The position numbers and the translations under genes are program-made. The notes under the pieces are model-generated. The model was not told the origin of the DNA. It ran no database searches and saw only the letters and a list, made by a program, of their open reading frames with translations. This document shows, one piece after another, positions 22,085-24,845 of a stretch of 24,845 bases of DNA (positions within the stretch are counted from its first letter, which is position 1; every line of letters begins with the position of its first letter). The DNA is from Priapulus caudatus (lineage: Eukaryota; Priapulida; Priapulimorpha; Priapulimorphida; Priapulidae): contig NW_014577360.1 in NCBI RefSeq assembly GCF_000485595.1, positions 368,075 to 392,919 on the forward strand, written 5' to 3'.

Positions 22085-22500
22085 TGTTCGGGCTGGTCAT
22101 ATATGAACAACTGTGCAAAGTCGTAACGCGGGGTAGACAGGATAGAAGTAGGCCAATTGTAGACAGGCATGTAGGAGGACTGTGGAGAGACAATAGGTAG
22201 GCGTGTCTACCTATTGCAGAGTATATAACCGCGTGTTCGGACAGAGACAGAGAAGAGAGCCTTAGTGTCACACAAACGATAGACCGAGACGATACATTGT
22301 TATTGAGCCAGCTACTGACATCATAAACCTCGTAAGTTATGTGAGGTTACTCGCGTACCTAGACTGTACGCATTCGCCATGTTATGGGCGGATGCTATTT
22401 AAGTGTAAGCTATTAAAGAGATTCATGAGTACGTACATACTATTTGTATTGTCTGTTATTATCTGCATTCACCTAGACGCTAGCAAGGGTGTAGTCAACA
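22085..22500 (+). mobile_element. Possible solo LTR
   Basis: From about TGTTCGGGCTGG (22085) the sequence has a TATA-type box (GAGTATATAACC, about 22219-22230), a purine-rich start region (GACAGAGACAGAGAAGAGAG) and an ATTAAAG polyadenylation-like signal at about 22412. This looks like the U3-R-U5 layout of an LTR. I found no flanking target duplication or internal protein, and the ends are not fixed. A stem made of ATAGGTAGGCGTGTCTACCTAT lies just before the TATA box. Confidence 0.3.
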
Positions 22501-23290
22501 CACTCACGCGTAACCACTGATACGATCACGGGTAGAAAGAGACTACCTTATAGTAGGTCAATAAACTAAATCCGTCAATATAGCACGGTAACGGTTCAGG
22601 GTCACTTTCATCGTATAATAATGAGCAGATTTTAAAAAGTAAATATTTCTCGAAACGTATGGATATCACCTTATTTTAACTAAATTAGTTGATCAATTTG
22701 GCAGAATTCTGCACCAGTGAAGTAGCCATCGATGACATTATCAAAAAGATGAGTAGCACTTGATTTTAACAAACTTAATTATTTATACCATGTTATACAT
22801 TATATCCGAATGTATACAAAGACAAATTACAATTTTAAAAATGGAAATGAAGGAAAATGAACCACTAAAAGTGTGTGTTGTGCTGCTTTTCAGATTCAAC
22901 TGACAACTGAGTGCATAATAAAAAAATGTATAAATTTTGCATAGTTTAACCTGGTATTAACAATGTTTTGGCTTTTGTCCGCTAGATGGCTACATTCGCG
23001 GGAATTCGGCTCTTCTACTTTTCTGACATCACCCCACTGCTAAAATTATCGCCCGTATTAAGGCCTATTTATCGTCATTATATCTACAAAATTAATATGG
23101 GTGGATTTAACAAATATGGATAAGCCTATGTTGGTGTCCGACACACGGGCTATACACTGAGATCGGTGGCGTGGCTTTGATGCTCACCGCGGCGAAGATA
23201 TCTGCGTCAGAAAATCGGCTTCTCCTCTCTTGTAATATATACTAGCGGGATACCTGGCGTTACCCGGGGAACTCAGTGGCGTTACTCAGT
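22500..23290. other. No recognisable gene; possible short dispersed repeat near 23220-23280
   Basis: Mostly AT-rich DNA. Around 23235-23265 the text CTAGCGGGATACCTGGCGTT followed by ACCCGGGG has the look of a dispersed-repeat core, but with one copy in the window this cannot be shown. Confidence 0.3.
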
Positions 23291-23335
23291 TGGTGACCGC
23301 TTGGTTGAAAGGAAAATACCCAAAAAATCAAACTA

Positions 23336-23596
23336 TCTATCTATCCATGCATCCATCCATCCATCGCATTCCATGCCATCCCATCCCATTCCATCGCACC
23401 GCATCCCATCCCATATGCCATCCCATCCCATCTCATTGCATCCCATGCCATCTAATGACATCCGATGCCATGCCTTGCCATGCCATCTCATCCCATCCCA
23501 TGCCATCGCATGCGATCCCATCCCATCCCATCCCATCCCATCCCATCGCATGCCATCGCATGCCATCCCATGCCATCCCATCCCATCCCATCCCAA
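23336..23596. repeat. CATCC-type pentanucleotide array
   Basis: It starts as (TCTA)/(CATC), then becomes CATCC, CATGC and CATCG pentamers over about 240 bases. Open frames on both strands (His/Pro/Ser or Met/Gly/Trp/Asp rich) are artefacts. Confidence 0.95.
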
Positions 23597-23599
23597 ACA

Positions 23600-24215
23600 A
23601 TAACAAACAATAAGAAATCAAAAGATAAAAGACTAAATAAAGAAAAAATAATAAATAATAAAATATAATTATATAAAAAATATAATAATTTGAATGAACC
23701 TAATTATAGGCTTCCGTGAAGATTTTCCCGTCAGTTTTGCGCTATTAATTATCATGTATGCATAAGTTTATTACTGAATTTCTTATAACGTTAGAAATGT
23801 ATATTGGAACATCAACGGAAAAGTGGACGAGTACTCTAACAGTACATTATACTAAACAGTCCAAAAGTAAAGAAACAGAATTTACCGAGGTGGATTCGGA
23901 ATCCAGAATCAATGGTTTTGGGTGTAGGCTACGATGCTTTAGGCATTCGCTCACTGGCGCGGTATGGTTCACAGAAAATGATTAAAACGTTGGGATGGAC
24001 ACAGTATCACCGCGTTCCTATTATTGTTGTGATACAGATTTTCAGGTTTTCCTCGCAAAATCATTTTGGATGTATACATTTTTCTCATAAGTTGAGAGGC
24101 AGATACGGAATCATTGTCGAACATGGTGTACGTTTCACCGCCAGCCATTCCCCTCCGGACGTTCGTTAGCGAAATGTCTTACTTTAATAGTATTAGCAGA
24201 AGAGATTTATGCACT
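23600..24215. other. No recognisable gene
   Basis: A-rich DNA after the array, then mixed sequence. Frames at 23758-23985 and 23912-24169 have no domain I recognise and no splice-supported structure. Confidence 0.45.
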
Positions 24216-24217
24216 AA

Positions 24218-24400
24218 TATATATATAGAGTATATATATAACGTGTGTGTTGTGTGTGTGTGTGTTTGTGGTGTTGTGTGTGTGTGTGTGTGTGTTGTTG
24301 TGTGTTGTGTTGTTGTGTGTGCATAGCATGTGTATGTCGCGCGTGTGCGTGTGCGTGTGGCGTGTACGTAGGCGTTGCATGTGGCGTGTGTGTGCGCGCG
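24218..24400. repeat. (TA)n then (GT)n-rich tract
   Basis: A short TA run leads into about 150 bases of GT with GTT, GC and GCAT interruptions. All frames are low complexity. Confidence 0.93.
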
Positions 24401-24420
24401 TGCGTAAAAGAGCATGCAAN

Positions 24421-24666
24421 TAAGCTTGTTTTATACAGGATGGGTGTGTATGAGGGAGAGGTAAGCTTGTTTTATACAGGATAGGTGTGTATGAGGGAGA
24501 GGTAAGCTTGTTTTATACAGGATAGGTGTGTATGAGAGAGAGGTAAGCATGTTTTATACAGGATGGGTGTGTATGAGGGCGAGGTAAGCTTGTTTTATAC
24601 AGGATGGGTGTGTATGAGAGCGAGGTAAGCTTGTTTTATACAGGATGGGTGTGTATGAGGGCGAAG
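24421..24666 (+). repeat. 41-bp minisatellite, six units
   Basis: Units start TAAGCTTGTTTTATACAGGA at 24421, 24462, 24503, 24544, 24585 and 24626, each followed by TGGGTGTGTATGAGGGAGAGG or a close variant. A further diverged unit starts at about 24777. Unit identity is very high, so the array is young. A single N sits directly before the first unit. Confidence 0.95.
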
Positions 24667-24770
24667 TAAGCTCCTGTTCCATCATCAGCTCCAGCCGCGC
24701 GTTCTCACACTCAGGACTCTTGTAGCAGCGCGATGTTAGACAGGAGGTGAGATAATGAGGTCGGGAGGAG
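24667..24770 (-). other. Unique island between minisatellite units, coding-like on minus strand
   Basis: The minus strand reads SRCYKSPECENARLELMM then EQE in an open frame, with acidic and hydrophobic residues spaced as in a helix. The frame continues into minisatellite text, and I find no good donor. It may be a short exon or chance; the family is not recognised. Confidence 0.2.
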
Positions 24771-24845
24771 GAAGTAAGCTTGCTTTGTACAGGATGGGTG
24801 AGGATGAGGGAGAGGGGGAGGAGGAAGAGGAAGAGGAGGAGAAGG

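Overview
This is a window of intron-rich animal (metazoan) nuclear DNA. It has short coding exons with GT/AG borders, many microsatellites and minisatellites, decayed retroelements, a 10-base assembly gap (13770-13779) and a single N (24420). The mix of a polycystin-family gene, LINE and MITE remains and AT-rich intergenic DNA suggests an aquatic invertebrate, but the species cannot be fixed from this sequence alone.

The one gene I can support lies on the minus strand from about 15620 down to 3919 and continues past the left edge. Read right to left it encodes a signal peptide split over two tiny exons (15591-15620 and 13617-13644), then a WSC domain (about 13108-12830) and a series of PKD (Ig-like) repeats spread over many exons (12830-6737). 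After these comes the start of a REJ module (6322-3919) that includes a 33-base micro-exon. This order is that of the polycystin-1 / receptor-for-egg-jelly (REJ) family: large ciliary or sperm membrane proteins whose GAIN/GPS, PLAT and multi-pass membrane parts would lie beyond the window. Most exon joins agree in phase, which is the main support for the model. The model breaks down between about 8.65 and 11.25 kb. There the coding sequence needs several one-base shifts, and two PKD-like segments appear on the plus strand, opposite to the rest of the gene.

Layout from left to right: a hairpin and a 50-bp minisatellite (1-446); a decayed LINE on the minus strand (about 430-3000), ending exactly at the minisatellite; undefined DNA (3000-3810); the polycystin/REJ-like gene (3919-15620), whose introns hold a 537-bp MITE, (CA)n/(CG)n tracts, an AT-rich minisatellite with an inserted foldback, (TCTA)n and a strand-switching CATCC array. 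Upstream of the gene, a small cluster of promoter-type motifs lies near 16.86-16.92 kb and CpG-dense DNA near 17.5-17.9 kb. The right third holds a G-quadruplex/inverted-repeat element (18847-18906) and a four-copy tandem satellite whose units each carry a GCGCATGCGC palindrome (19474-21215). Beyond these lie a fragment of a Penelope-like or related retroelement protein (about 21520-21650), LTR-like sequence (about 22085-22500), a CATCC-type array (23341-23596), a (GT)n tract and a 41-bp minisatellite (24421-24666).

The repeats and transposons are not obviously functional partners of the gene; several sit in its introns. The motif cluster at 16.9 kb is placed where an upstream control region could be, but that link is inference.
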